Shown here in pieces: positions 63,939 through 64,000 of a stretch of 64,000 nt of DNA. Where the stretch lies: positions 181,416 through 245,415 of the forward strand of contig CAUYUJ010000192.1 of assembly GCA_963575745.1 (NCBI GenBank), read 5' to 3'. The notes below the pieces were generated by a model. The model was not told the origin of the DNA and did no database searches. It worked only from the letters and a program-made list of their open reading frames with translations. Both the position numbers and the translations under genes were made by a program. The DNA comes from Prorocentrum cordatum (lineage: Eukaryota; Sar; Dinophyceae; Prorocentrales; Prorocentraceae). Position 1 is the stretch's first letter. Every line of letters begins with the position of its first letter.

Positions 63939-64000
63939 GTCACGTTCGCGCGCTCGGACATGGCCGCGGCCCAGACGTCCGCCGTGACCTCGAAGGTGCT
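63939..64000 (+). CDS. Possible first codons of an exon running off the window
   Basis: After the pyrimidine-rich stretch and CCGCTGCCGCAG at 63,927-63,938, resembling a splice acceptor, a frame reads VTFARSDMAAAQTSAVTSKV. All 20 complete codons end in G or C, unlike the surrounding repeats. The product cannot be identified from 20 residues. It could also be chance in GC-rich DNA. Confidence 0.2.

Overview
This is a GC-rich, gene-poor eukaryotic window that most resembles dinoflagellate nuclear DNA. The evidence is: (i) remnants of gag/protease and LINE-type retroelements of the kind common in dinoflagellate genomes; (ii) two close matches (19/22 and 18/22) to the conserved dinoflagellate 22-nt spliced leader, each about 140-150 nt upstream of a retroelement ORF; (iii) very heavy trinucleotide microsatellites (CCT/GGA, GAC, TTG, GAT). 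The species cannot be named from the sequence. No intact host gene was recognised. Two weak candidate host exons are listed (51.3-51.9 kb minus strand; the last 62 bases of the window).

Layout. 0-11 kb: simple repeats, an 80-bp tandem array and four SINE-like units with (TTG)n tails. 11-30 kb: an unusually dense field of short (about 100-250 bp) inverted-repeat (foldback) elements. I sort these into families A-E, F/G, H, N, O and P. They are interleaved with direct dispersed repeats (L, M), a 1.4-kb minisatellite at 17-18.4 kb, and a 1.9-kb GAC/CAC tract at 21.8-23.7 kb. 30-32 kb: 18-bp and 42-bp tandem arrays and a CCT tract.

32.2-50 kb: four decayed retroelement blocks, all on the plus strand. 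(1) A gag-protease remnant at 32.4-35.0 kb with a spliced-leader relic upstream. (2) A 5'-truncated LINE with reverse transcriptase (RT), a Cys/His motif and RNase H at 36.0-39.0 kb, whose RT catalytic motif reads YVGG. (3) A LINE at 39.6-43.95 kb with a spliced-leader relic, ORF1, an exonuclease/endonuclease/phosphatase-type (EEP) endonuclease, and an RT whose catalytic core has been deleted. (4) A LINE at 45-50 kb with EEP, RT (FMDD intact) and C2H2 fingers, separated by frameshifts and one in-frame TAG. None can encode a full working protein as it stands.

50.5-51.3 kb is a long CCT tract. 51.3-64 kb returns to the foldback and minisatellite landscape: more copies of families B, C, D and E, new foldbacks S and T, and arrays at 57.9-58.6, 60.3-61.7 and 61.7-63.6 kb.

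The most notable themes are the community of short foldback elements, with target-site-like duplications at two copies; the spliced-leader relics at retroelement 5' ends; and a composite J-array-K structure found at both 17-18 kb and 61 kb, with the same boundary modules but different internal arrays. Coordinates of dispersed repeats come from reading by eye, and edges are uncertain by several bases.
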